Source of the DNA: Kitasatospora sp. NA04385
Lineage (GTDB): Bacteria > Actinomycetota > Actinomycetes > Streptomycetales > Streptomycetaceae
Reading direction: 5' to 3'
DNA: 64,000 nt
NCBI RefSeq assembly: GCF_013364235.1
Contig: NZ_CP054919.1
Location: forward strand, 4,667,199-4,731,198
Program-made: the position numbers and the translations under genes
The notes under the pieces: generated by a model
The model's input: only the letters and a program-made list of their open reading frames with translations
The model's database searches: none
What the model was told of the DNA's origin: nothing
Shown: positions 31,890-41,362 of the stretch, piece after piece
How the letters are laid out: each line of letters starts with the position of its first letter
How positions within the stretch are numbered: the first letter of the stretch is position 1

Positions 31890-34133
31890 GCACCACCACC
31901 ACCGCCGCCCGTCGGGGCGGGGAAGGGACCGCCGCGGCGGACACCGAGCGCGACCCGGCGACCCGGGTCGACGCCACCGCGGCCGCCAACCGGACCGCAC
32001 TCGCGGACGCGTTGGCCGAGTTGGGCACCGCCGCCGGCCGCCCGCACACCTCCCCGCGCCCCGGCGGCACCACGCCGGCAGCGCCGCCACCGCGCGGACC
32101 AGGCGCGGGAGGTGCTGCGGGCGCTGGGCGTACCGGTGCCCGTCGAGGTGCCCGCCGCGGTGCGGGACGCCGCCGACCCGGTGACGGCGCTGCTGCGCCG
32201 GGCCGGAGTGCGCTGGCGCCCGGTCACCCTGGCCGGCGGGGACGAGACCGGCACGGCCGGGCCGATGGTGGCGTTCGCCGCCGACGACGGCCGGCCGATC
32301 GCCCTGATACCCCGGGCCGGGCGGCACCGCCGCCACGACCCGGACTCCGAACGGGCTGCCACCCGTGCGGAGTTGAGCCGCCAGGCGCTGCTGCTGTACC
32401 CGCCGCTGCCGCCGGGGTGCCCGACCCCGGCCGACCTGCTGCGCTTCGCCCTCGCCGTGCCCGGTGCCCGCCGGGACCTGGCGGTGCTCAGCGTGGCCGG
32501 TCTGGTGTCGGCGCTGCTCGGCCTGCTCGTCCCGCTCTCCACCGGAGTGCTGCTGCCCGGCCTGCTGCTGGCCGAACGGCACCCGGTGCGCTGGCTGGCC
32601 GTGCTGCTGGGCTCCGCAGTGGCGGCGTCCTGGCTGCTCACGCTGGTCCGCAACACCGCCGCCGTCCGGCTCACCAGCCGGGTGCAGCACGCGCTCGAAC
32701 CCGCCGTCTGGGACCGGCTGTTGGCCCAGGACGCCAGGTTCTTCCGCGACTACACCACGGGTGACCTGGTGCACCGGGCGAACGCGGTGGCGCAGGCCCG
32801 GCAGGCCCTCTCGGAGGTGCTGGTGGGCGCCGTGCTCGGCGCGGTGTTCGCCGTCACCGGGCTGACCGTCCTGCTGCTGGTGGACTGGCGGCTCGGCGGG
32901 CTGCTGCTGCTCGCCGTGCTGGCGGTGACGGTCGCGCTGCTGCTGCTCGGCCGTCGCCGCCAGGAGCACGAGTCGCAGGTCTACGCGGCGCACGGGCAGC
33001 TGCAGGGCGTGCTGTACGGGCTGCTGCTGGGCATCGACAAGATCCAGACCGCCGGCCGGGAGATCCAGGCCTTCGCCCGCTGGGCCGTCCCGTTCGCCGG
33101 GCAGAAGCGGGCCGACGCCGCCGCGATGCGCAGCGAGGCGCTGTCCGGCGCCCTCACCACCGCGCTCCAACCGCTGCTGCTGGCCGTCCTGCTGGCCGGG
33201 GCGACGTTCGGCTCGGCCGCCGAGGCCGGGCACCTGATGGCCGCCGGGGTGGCGGCCGGACAGGTCGCCCTGGCGCTCGGCCAGGTCACCCACGCCGCGG
33301 CCGGCGCGTACGGCGTCGCTCCGGTGCTGGAGCGGCTGCGCCCGATCCTCGCCGAACCGGCCGTGAACGCCGCCGAGCGGGCCGGACGGCTCGCCGACCC
33401 CGGCCGCCTCCGGGGCCGACTCGCCCTGGACCAGGTGGTGTTCCGCTACCCGGGCAGCGCGCTGCCCGCCCTGGACGGGGTGTCGCTGCGGGCCGAGCCG
33501 GGCGAGTTCGTCGCCGTGGTCGGCCCGTCCGGCGCCGGGAAGTCCACCCTGATCCGGCTGCTGCTCGGCTTCGAGCGGCCCGAGTCGGGGGCGATCCGCT
33601 ACGACGGCCGCGAACTCGCCTCCCTGGACGCCCGGTTGGTGCGCCGCCAGCTCGGCTCGGTGCTCCAGCACGGCCGGATGCTGCGCGGCTCGCTGCTGGA
33701 GAACCTGGCCGGCGCCGACCCCGACGTCACCGAGGACCGGATCTGGCACGCCGCCGAACTCGCGGGCATCGCCGACGAGTTGCGCGCCCTGCCGATGGGC
33801 CTGGGGACCAGGGTCGGCGAGGACGCCCAGGGCTTCTCCGGCGGCCAGGTGCAGCGCCTGCTGCTGGCCCGCGCCCTGGTCCGCGACCCGGCCGTGCTGC
33901 TGCTCGACGAGGCCACCTCCGCGCTCGACAACACCACCCAGCAACGGGTCGCCGACGCCGTCGCCGGCCTCGACCGCACCCGCCTGGTGATCGCCCACCG
34001 ACTGAGCACCATCCGCACCGCCGACCGGATCTACGTGCTGGACGGGGGACGGGTGTCCGCCGAGGGCACCTACCGCGAACTGCTCGGCACCGACCCCCTG
34101 TTCACCCGCCTCGCCCGCTTCCAGGAGATGTGA
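31886..34133 (+). CDS. ABC exporter subunit 2 of the NHLM type (apparent frameshift near 32040-32112)
   Basis: ATG 31886 overlaps the previous stop by ATGA and reads MSTTTTAARRGGEG...ALADALAELGTAAGRPH. The frame then loses sense, and the ABC protein continues one base later in the next frame (AREVLRALGVPVPVEVPAAV onward). Frame +2 has no stop near the switch, so this is not two adjacent genes. The main body has six membrane helices, Walker A GPSGAGKST, signature FSGGQVQRLLLA, Walker B LLLDEATSALD and switch His IAHRLS, with no C39 peptidase, as in second subunits of NHLM exporters. The 1-nt shift may be a sequencing error in GC-rich DNA. If real, translation would have to start near GTG 32112 or shift. 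Confidence 0.8.
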
Positions 34134-34134
34134 G

Positions 34135-37100
34135 ATGTCGCTCGACGTTCAGACCTGGCTCCGCACCGCCGGAACCCCGGGCCACGCGGCCCCGACGACC
34201 GCCCTGCTGCCCGGCCTGCCCGGCGCCGACGAGCGGCTGCACGCCGTGATCGCCGCCGCGGCCAGCTTCGAGGAACGCGCCGCCGCCCGCGACGACGGGC
34301 AGGCCCTGTTCGCCCCCGACCAGGGCGAGGACCGGCGCAGCCGCGCCGCCGCCGTCGAGACCTGGCTGCGCCGCGCCGCGGGCGACCAGCGCTCCGCCGG
34401 GGTGCTGCTCGACCACCTCGCCGAGACCGGCCGTCCGCTCGGCGAGGGCCTGCGCCGCGTCCGGCTGGCCGACCCGGCCAAGCTGCCCTCCTGGGCGTAC
34501 CCGCTGGCCGTGTTCCTGCGCGCCCAGAGCGAGGCCCCCGCCACCGGCCCGGGCGCGGTCGCGGCCGGCTTCCGGGCCGCCGCCGACGCCCTGCTGCCCG
34601 CCGGGGACGGCTCGGTGCTGGGCGTCCCGGTCACCGCGAAGGGCCGCGCCGACGTGGTCGGCACCCTCACCGGACGGCTGGTCGAGGTCGCCAACCTCAC
34701 CCTGTGCCAGGAGTTCCAGCTCGCCACCGGCCGCCCCCGCGCCACCGCCTGGGACGCCGAGGGCGGCCCGGACGCCTCCGCCGCGGGCTGGCTGGCCCGG
34801 CTGGAGCGGCTGCCCGCGCTGGCCTACCTGATCGGCACCGTGTGCCGGCAGTGGCAGGAGATGTACACCGAGATGTTCGCCCGCCTCTCCGCCGACCGGG
34901 CCGGCCTGGTCGCCGAGATGTGGGGCGGCACCGACCCGGGCGCGCTGGACTCGGTGCACGGCGACGCCGGCGACCGGCACGCCCAGGGCCGCTCGGTGGC
35001 GCTGCTGCGCTTCGAGAGCGGCGCCGGCGTGGTCTACAAGCCCAAGGACATGCGGCACGCCACCGCCTTCCTCGGCCTGGTCGAGCGCCTCAACCGCGAG
35101 CTCTCCCTCGACCTGCCGCTGCGCACCGTGCTGATCCGCTCCGACCGCGGCGACGACGGCCACGGCGCCTCGCTCAGCACCGACTGCTCCGGCGACTACG
35201 GCTGGGAGGAGCTCGTCCCGTCCCGCCCCTGCGCCGACCGCGCGGGCTTCGCCCGGTTCTACCGCCGCCTGGGCATGACCATCCGGCTGGTGCAGCTGCT
35301 GGAGGGCCGCGACATGTGGGCCGACAACCTGCTGGCCGACGGCGAGCACCCGGTGCTGATCGACCTGGAGTGCCTGCTCTACCCGCGGGTGCAGAACCCG
35401 CCGGTGCTCAAGGACGCCCAGCACGCCCTGCTGGACGAGCTGGAGACCACCGTGGTGCGCACCGCGATGGCCTTCCAGGCCTGGACCCCGGCCGGGCGCA
35501 CCGACGCCCTGGACATCGGCTGCCTGTCCCGGGTCGGCAGCCTGGAGGTCGTCCCCGGCGTGCCCGCGCTGCCCATCACCGCCTACCGGCCGGTCCACGA
35601 CGGACAGCCCGCCGACCCGTGGCAGTACACCGAGGAGGTGGTCGAGGGCTACCGCGAGATGCACGGCGCGCTGTACCGCATCCGCGGCGAACTCGCCGAC
35701 CACGACGGCCCGTTGAGCGGGTTCCGGGGCGTGTGGGTGCGCTACATCTGGCGGCACACCTGGGACGGCTACAAGATCCTGCGCGCCTCCACCAGCCCGC
35801 TCGCCCTGGACGACGGCGCGACCCGGGAGACCGTCATCGCGGGCGCCCTGCGCGGCGCCGTCACCGCCCGCTCCGGCGACCCGGAGCGCGGCGACCTGCT
35901 GGAGGTGGTGCTCGCCGAGCTCGACTCCTTCCGCACCCTGGACATCCCGTTCTTCCGCTCGCTGACCACCTCCTCCTCGGTGTTCACCGCCGACGGCCGC
36001 GAGATCCCCGGGCACTTCCGCTCCACCGGCTGGCAGCGCCTCCAGCAGCGGGTCGCCGAACTCGACGGCTTCGACCTGGACACCCACGTCGCCGTGCTCT
36101 CCGGCTGCGTGGACGCCGCCCGGGCCGGCACCGAGCAGCCCGCCGCCGAGCCGGTCGAGCCGCCGGCCGCCGCCACCCCGCCGCGCCCGCTCGCCGCCGA
36201 ACCGCCCACCCCCGGCGAGCTGCTGGCCGAGGCCGTCGCGATCGGCGACCGGATCCTGGACGCCCGGCGCGGCACCGGCTGGGTCGCCCAGGGCTGGTAC
36301 CCGGGCACCGGCCTGCGCCAGGTCGAGGTGCTCGGCCCCGACCTGACCGCCGGCACCCTCGGCATCGCCCTGTACCTCGCCGAACTCTGGTCCGCCACCG
36401 GCGAACCCCGCTTCCACCGGGCCGCCCACGGCCTGCTCGCCGAGGCCGCCGCCCTCATCGACCCGGCCGAACCCAAGGCGTTCGCCTTCGCCGGCGACTC
36501 CCGGCTGGCCTCCGGCGCCCCCGTCCCCGGCGGCTTCTTCGGCCCCGGCGCGATCATCCACGGCCTGGCCCGCGGCGGCCTGCTGCTCGGCGAGACCGAC
36601 TTCCTCACCGCCGCCCAGGCCCTGGTGCCCGGCGCCATGACGGTCGCCGAATCCGCCTCCAACCGGCCCGGCCGCCCGGTGAAGATCCCGCACGGCGACG
36701 TCCCGCTGGGCACCGCCGGCCTGCTGCTCAACCTGCTGCGACTGCGCCGCGCCGCCGGCGGCAGCCACCCCGACACCGACCAGGCGATCCGGGTGCTGGC
36801 CGCCGGGGCGCTCGACCAACTCACCGACGAGCAAACCGCGTTCGACTTCCTGGAGCTCGTCCCCGGCGGCACCGACTCGATCGCCGCCGCCCTCGCCCGC
36901 ACCCTCGCCGAAGCCCCCGCGCTGCTCGCCGACCCCGAGGACGTCCGGGCCCGGCTGCACGCCCACCGCTTCGCCACCGGCACCCGATCCGGCCGCCTCG
37001 CCTGCCTCGACACCGCCGTCTCGCTCGGCGCCGACGCCGTCGACCAGGCCGACCTCGGCGCCCTCGCCCCGCCCGTCACCGGCCCCGAACTCGCCGCCCT

Positions 37101-37404
37101 CACCGGCCGCGCCCTGCTCTCCGCCGCCACCGAGGCGCTCACCGCCGCCGAGGCGGGCCTGGTCCACACGCTGCCGGAAGACACCGAGGCGCTGCTGCCC
37201 GGCCCGTTCTACGACGGCCGCGAGGCCGCCGCCCTGATGGTCCGCGAACTGCTCACCCGCCACCGCCTGCACGGCACCTGGTTCCCGGACCGGGCCGCGC
37301 ACGACGCCGTCAACCTCGGCGCGCTGGACGGCACCGTCGCCGTCGGCCTGCTGCTGCTGCGCCTGCACGACGCCTCCGCCGCCCCGCTCGCCACCCTGCG
37401 CTGA
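34135..37404 (+). CDS. LanM-type lanthipeptide synthetase-like dehydratase with degenerate cyclase domain
   Basis: 1089 residues. The dehydratase half (DUF4135-like) has VVYKPKDMRH, DYGWEELVPSRPC, GRDMWADNLLADGEHPVLIDLECLL and RYIWRHTW, matching the kinase-like active site that phosphorylates and eliminates Ser/Thr to dehydroamino acids. The C-terminal half keeps the LanC-like alpha-toroid repeats (GTLGIALYLAELW, PGAIIHGLARGG, GTAGLLLNLLRL) but lacks the zinc ligands. Where LanC has W-C-x-G-A-P-G this protein has ELVPGGTDSIAAA, and where it has C-H-G it has ACLDTAVSLGA. So dehydration is expected but zinc-dependent lanthionine formation is not. The gene starts one base after the previous stop. 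Confidence 0.88.
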   Translation: MSLDVQTWLRTAGTPGHAAPTTALLPGLPGADERLHAVIAAAASFEERAAARDDGQALFAPDQGEDRRSRAAAVETWLRRAAGDQRSAGVLLDHLAETGRPLGEGLRRVRLADPAKLPSWAYPLAVFLRAQSEAPATGPGAVAAGFRAAADALLPAGDGSVLGVPVTAKGRADVVGTLTGRLVEVANLTLCQEFQLATGRPRATAWDAEGGPDASAAGWLARLERLPALAYLIGTVCRQWQEMYTEMFARLSADRAGLVAEMWGGTDPGALDSVHGDAGDRHAQGRSVALLRFESGAGVVYKPKDMRHATAFLGLVERLNRELSLDLPLRTVLIRSDRGDDGHGASLSTDCSGDYGWEELVPSRPCADRAGFARFYRRLGMTIRLVQLLEGRDMWADNLLADGEHPVLIDLECLLYPRVQNPPVLKDAQHALLDELETTVVRTAMAFQAWTPAGRTDALDIGCLSRVGSLEVVPGVPALPITAYRPVHDGQPADPWQYTEEVVEGYREMHGALYRIRGELADHDGPLSGFRGVWVRYIWRHTWDGYKILRASTSPLALDDGATRETVIAGALRGAVTARSGDPERGDLLEVVLAELDSFRTLDIPFFRSLTTSSSVFTADGREIPGHFRSTGWQRLQQRVAELDGFDLDTHVAVLSGCVDAARAGTEQPAAEPVEPPAAATPPRPLAAEPPTPGELLAEAVAIGDRILDARRGTGWVAQGWYPGTGLRQVEVLGPDLTAGTLGIALYLAELWSATGEPRFHRAAHGLLAEAAALIDPAEPKAFAFAGDSRLASGAPVPGGFFGPGAIIHGLARGGLLLGETDFLTAAQALVPGAMTVAESASNRPGRPVKIPHGDVPLGTAGLLLNLLRLRRAAGGSHPDTDQAIRVLAAGALDQLTDEQTAFDFLELVPGGTDSIAAALARTLAEAPALLADPEDVRARLHAHRFATGTRSGRLACLDTAVSLGADAVDQADLGALAPPVTGPELAALTGRALLSAATEALTAAEAGLVHTLPEDTEALLPGPFYDGREAAALMVRELLTRHRLHGTWFPDRAAHDAVNLGALDGTVAVGLLLLRLHDASAAPLATLR

Positions 37405-37432
37405 CCGCGCGCCGCTTCGAGGAGTACCCGCC

Positions 37433-39700
37433 ATGTCCGAACTCATCGGCTTCAAACGCCACTTCACCCCGTACGTGGTCGACGGCGAGGCCGTCTACCT
37501 GGTCTCCGAGCGCGGCGTCTCGGTGGTCGACGGCAGGCTCGCCCAGGCCCTCGCCCCGCTGCTGGACGGCACCCGCACCGCCGAGCAGATCGGCGCCGCC
37601 CTGGACGGCGTCGTCCCCGCCGACAAGCTCCGCGCGGGCGTCGACAAGCTGCGGGCCGGCGGCTGGGTCACCGCCGCCGACCCGGCCACCGACCGCCCCG
37701 GCGCGGCCTTCTTCGAGATGGCCGGGCAGGACGGCGACACCGCGATGACCGCGCTGCGCGCCGCCACCGTCCGGGTCGAGGTCCACGGCGAGCTGGACCC
37801 CGCACCGTTCCTGGCCGCGCTGGCCGCGGCCGGCGTCACCGTCGACCAGGACGCCGAGTTCACCGTCGCGCTCACCGAGGACTACCTCCACCCCGGCCTG
37901 GCCGAACGCAACCGGCAGGCCCTCGCCGACGGCCGCCCCTGGCTGCTGGCCCGCCCGGTCGGCTCGATCGTCTGGGTCGGCCCGGTCTTCGAGCCCGACG
38001 CCGGGGGCACCGAGGGCTCCGGCTGCTGGGAGTGCCTGGCGCACCGGCTGTCCGCCAACCGGCAGTCGCTCAGCTACCTCCAGCACCGCCTCGGCCAGGA
38101 CCAGCCGATCTCCACCGCCGGCGCCCACCTGCCCGCCACCCTGGCCCTCGGCACCCAGCTCGCCGCCCTGGAGACCGCCAAGTGGCTGGCCGGCGCCCGC
38201 CCGCCGCAGCCCGCCGTCACCACCCTGGACACCGTGCTGCTGGAGAGCGAGAAGCACGTCCTGGTCCGCCGCCCGCAGTGCCCGTCCTGCGGCGACGACG
38301 CGATGGTGGCGCTGCGCCAGCTCACCCCCGTCCGCTTCGAGTCCCGGCCCAAGGCGTTCACCGCCGACGGCGGCCACCGCTCCGCCTCGCCGGAGGACAT
38401 GCTGGAGAAGTACCGCCCCCAGCTCAGCCCGATCACCGGCGTGGTCACCACCCTCGTCCCCGCCGCCCGCACCCCTACCGGCCTGCGGGTCTACGTCTCC
38501 GGGCAGAACCTGTCCCGGCAGAGCGGCGACCTCAAGCAGCTGCGCACCGGCCTGCGCTCGGTCTCCTGCGGCAAGGGCCGCACCGACGTGCAGGCCCGGG
38601 CCTCCGCGCTCGGCGAGGCGATGGAGCGCTTCTCCGGCGTCTTCCAGGGCGACGAGGCCCGCCGCACCGCGACCTACGCCGAACTCGGCGACGCCGCGAT
38701 CCACCCCGAGCGCACCCTGCTCTACTCCGCCAGGCAGTACGCCGAACGCGACCGCTGGAACGTCAAGCAGTCGATGTTCAACATCGTGCCCGTCCCGTTC
38801 CGCGCCGACGACCCGATCGAGTGGTCCCCGGCCTGGTCGCTCACCGAGCAGCGCCACCGCTGGCTGCCCACCCAGGCGATGTACTACGGCTACCGGCACA
38901 GCGGCCGGTTCTACGCCGCGGGCGACTCCAACGGCTGCGCGGCCGGCACCTCCTTCGAGGACGCCGTCCTCCAGGGCTTCCTGGAACTCGTCGAACGGGA
39001 CGCCGTCGCGCTCTGGTGGTACAACCGCGTCCAGCGCCCGGCCGTCGACCTCGACTCCTTCGGCGACCCGTACGTCGACCAGCTCCGCGAGGTCTACCGC
39101 GGCCTGCGCCGGGAGATCTGGGCGCTCGACCTGACCGCCGACTTCGGCATCCCCGTCGTCGGCGCGTTCTCCCGCCGGATCGACGCCGCGCCCGGCTCGG
39201 GCACCAACGAGGACGTGCTGATCGCCTTCGGCGCCCACCTCGACCCGCACATCGCGCTCACCCGGGCCCTGACCGAGATGAACCAGTTCCTCGGCCCGGT
39301 CGCCGGGGACGAGCACGGCAAGGTCGGCTACGCGGGCGCCGACCCCGAGCAGAAGGCCTGGTGGACCACCGCCACCGTCGCCAACCAGCCCTACCTGCTG
39401 CCCGACCCGCACGCCCCGCGCTCCACCCCCGCCAGCTGGCTCCCGCTCGCGGGCGCCGACCTCGCCGACGACCTGGCGCTCGTCCAGCGGATCGTCGAGG
39501 ACCGCGGCATGGAGTTCCTGGTCGCCGACCAGACCCGCCCCGACGTGGGGCTGCCCGTCGCCCGGGTGATCGTCCCCGGCATGCGGCACTTCTGGGCCAG
39601 GTTCGCGCCCGGCCGGCTCTACGACGTCCCGGTCCGGCTCGGCTGGCTGGACACCCCGACCCCGGAGAGCGAGCTCAACCCGATCCCCATCTTCATCTGA
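37433..39700 (+). CDS. Fused azoline-forming cyclodehydratase (RRE/SagC-like partner plus YcaO)
   Basis: 755 residues. Residues 1-290 are the leader-binding E1-like partner, with zinc Cys pairs CWEC (about 199/202) and CPSC (about 283/286). From about 330 the YcaO domain follows: SVSCGKGRTDVQARASALGEAMERFSG for ATP and Mg binding, GCAAGTSFEDAVLQGFLELVERDAVALWW, and the C-terminus NPIPIFI, similar to the Pro-rich C-terminal end needed for activity in azoline-forming YcaOs. It should convert Ser/Cys of the core into oxazoline/thiazoline with ATP. The partner dehydrogenase gene follows after 53 bases. Confidence 0.92.
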   Translation: MSELIGFKRHFTPYVVDGEAVYLVSERGVSVVDGRLAQALAPLLDGTRTAEQIGAALDGVVPADKLRAGVDKLRAGGWVTAADPATDRPGAAFFEMAGQDGDTAMTALRAATVRVEVHGELDPAPFLAALAAAGVTVDQDAEFTVALTEDYLHPGLAERNRQALADGRPWLLARPVGSIVWVGPVFEPDAGGTEGSGCWECLAHRLSANRQSLSYLQHRLGQDQPISTAGAHLPATLALGTQLAALETAKWLAGARPPQPAVTTLDTVLLESEKHVLVRRPQCPSCGDDAMVALRQLTPVRFESRPKAFTADGGHRSASPEDMLEKYRPQLSPITGVVTTLVPAARTPTGLRVYVSGQNLSRQSGDLKQLRTGLRSVSCGKGRTDVQARASALGEAMERFSGVFQGDEARRTATYAELGDAAIHPERTLLYSARQYAERDRWNVKQSMFNIVPVPFRADDPIEWSPAWSLTEQRHRWLPTQAMYYGYRHSGRFYAAGDSNGCAAGTSFEDAVLQGFLELVERDAVALWWYNRVQRPAVDLDSFGDPYVDQLREVYRGLRREIWALDLTADFGIPVVGAFSRRIDAAPGSGTNEDVLIAFGAHLDPHIALTRALTEMNQFLGPVAGDEHGKVGYAGADPEQKAWWTTATVANQPYLLPDPHAPRSTPASWLPLAGADLADDLALVQRIVEDRGMEFLVADQTRPDVGLPVARVIVPGMRHFWARFAPGRLYDVPVRLGWLDTPTPESELNPIPIFI

Positions 39701-39753
39701 CCGACGCGCGGGGCAGCCGGGCCCGGCTGCCCCGCCCATCCGGGGAGGTCCCC

Positions 39754-41280
39754 ATGACCGTCATCGAAACCCTGCCGCCCGCCCCCGCCACCGGGGGCCA
39801 CCACCCGCTGCGCCGCCTGCTGCGGCTGCGCCCCGAGGTCGAGGTCACCGCCCAGGGCGGCGACGTCGAACTCGCCCACCCGTGGGGCCGCCAGCGCGTC
39901 CACGCGCTCGGCGAGCGCACCGTCGCCGCCCTGCTCGACCTCACCCGCGCCGACGCCGACCTCGACCTGCTGGCGCTCGACCACGTCCGGCTGCTGAAGC
40001 TGCTCGAACGCTTCCCGTACCTGGTCACCACCACCGTCGCCGACCCGCTCGGCACCCCGCTGGCCACCGCCGTGCCGATCGCCCGCTCCGCCGCACTGCC
40101 CGGATTCGCCCGTCCCACCGGCGAGTTGGTGCTCTCCCGGTTCGCCTACCTGCGCCGGCTGCCGGACGGCCAGGGCCGGGACGGCGAGAGCTGCGTCCTC
40201 GAATCGCCGATGGCGCCGTTCCGGCTGACCCTCCACCAGGCCGCCGCCGGGGCCTTCGTGACGGCGCTCAGCGCCTCCCGCACCGCCGAGGAGGCCGCCC
40301 TGCTGGCCGGGATGTCCACCGGCGAGGGCGAGGCGCTGGCCGGACTGCTGGCCGGCGGCGGCTTCCTGGACGCCGGCAAGGGCGCCGAGGCCCCGCTCTG
40401 GGACTTCCACGACCTGCTGTTCCACGCCCGCAGCCGCCCCGGCCGGCACGACTACCCCACCGGCGGCGTCTTCGCCCACCAGGACGTCCCGCAACTGCCC
40501 GCCGTCTCCGCCCCCGGCGCCCGCGAGGAGGGCGAGGGCATCGACCTGCCGGTGCCCGACTGGGACACCGTGGTCGCCCGCGACCCCGCGCTCAGCGAGG
40601 TCCTGGAGGGCCGCCGCTCGGTGCGCAGCTACGCCGACACCCCCGTCACGCTCGACCAGCTCGCCGAACTGCTCTACCGGGTGGCCCGGGTCCGCCGGGT
40701 CATCCCCGGCGACCCGGCCGACCCGCACGGCTACGACGGCGTCGAACGCCCCTACCCGGCCGGCGGCGCCACCGGCGAACTGGAGGTCTACCTCTCGGTG
40801 GTCAAGTGCGTCGGCCTGGAGCCCGGCGTCTACCGCTACGACGCCGCCGCCCACCGGCTGCGCCCGCGCCCGTTCCAGCACCCCGGTGAGGAGGCCGCGT
40901 TCAGCGAACTGGTCACCGCCGCCTGGCGCGCCACCGCCTGCACCGTCGACCCGCAGGTGCTGCTCACCGTCACCAGCCGCTTCGGCCGGCTGTCCTGGAA
41001 GTACAGCCAGATCGCGTACGCGCTGACCCTCAAGCACGTCGGCGTGCTCTACCAGACGCTCTACCTGGTGGCCACCGCGATGGGCCTGGCCCCGTGCGGC
41101 CTCGGCTCCGGCGACACCGACGCCGCGGCCCGGGCGCTCGGCCTGGACTGGACGGCCGAGTCCTCGGTCGGCGAGTTCCTGATCGGCAGCCGCCCGGCCG
41201 GGGTGCCGCGCACCGCGCACGGCTTCGCGGACGTGGTGGACGCCGCCCGCGCGGGGGAGGGCTTCGGCGAGAACTTCTGA
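39754..41280 (+). CDS. SagB/ThcOx family FMN-dependent azoline dehydrogenase
   Basis: 508 residues from ATG 39754 after GGGGAGG. The C-terminal nitroreductase-like domain has RRSVRSYADTPVTLDQLAELLYR, YPAGGATGELEVYLSVVKC, SWKYSQIAYALTLKHVGVLYQTLYLVATAMGLAPCGLGSGD, all typical of SagB-type thiazoline/oxazoline oxidases. The N-terminal 230 residues resemble the peptide-clamp extension found in this family. Its partner is the YcaO cyclodehydratase; together they would make aromatic azoles. It closes the operon, with a hairpin after the stop. Confidence 0.92.
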   Translation: MTVIETLPPAPATGGHHPLRRLLRLRPEVEVTAQGGDVELAHPWGRQRVHALGERTVAALLDLTRADADLDLLALDHVRLLKLLERFPYLVTTTVADPLGTPLATAVPIARSAALPGFARPTGELVLSRFAYLRRLPDGQGRDGESCVLESPMAPFRLTLHQAAAGAFVTALSASRTAEEAALLAGMSTGEGEALAGLLAGGGFLDAGKGAEAPLWDFHDLLFHARSRPGRHDYPTGGVFAHQDVPQLPAVSAPGAREEGEGIDLPVPDWDTVVARDPALSEVLEGRRSVRSYADTPVTLDQLAELLYRVARVRRVIPGDPADPHGYDGVERPYPAGGATGELEVYLSVVKCVGLEPGVYRYDAAAHRLRPRPFQHPGEEAAFSELVTAAWRATACTVDPQVLLTVTSRFGRLSWKYSQIAYALTLKHVGVLYQTLYLVATAMGLAPCGLGSGDTDAAARALGLDWTAESSVGEFLIGSRPAGVPRTAHGFADVVDAARAGEGFGENF

Positions 41281-41292
41281 ACACCCGTGCGC

Positions 41293-41349
41293 AGACGCGC
41301 CTGCGACCCGTCAGCGGGAATCTGACGGGTCGTCGGCGAGCCTGCGTCT
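41293..41349. terminator. Bidirectional terminator at the end of the RiPP operon
   Basis: GACCCGTCA (41305-41313) pairs with TGACGGGTC (41323-41331); outer arms AGACGC (41293-41298) and GCGTCT (41344-41349) extend the dyad. It lies between the convergent dehydrogenase and response-regulator genes. Confidence 0.75.
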
Positions 41350-41362
41350 CCTCGTGCCTGCC

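Noticed and set aside
29055..33998. 1647-residue minus-strand ORF opposite the exporter genes
   Set aside because: Shadow of two ABC genes in GC-rich DNA; no domain and no start context.
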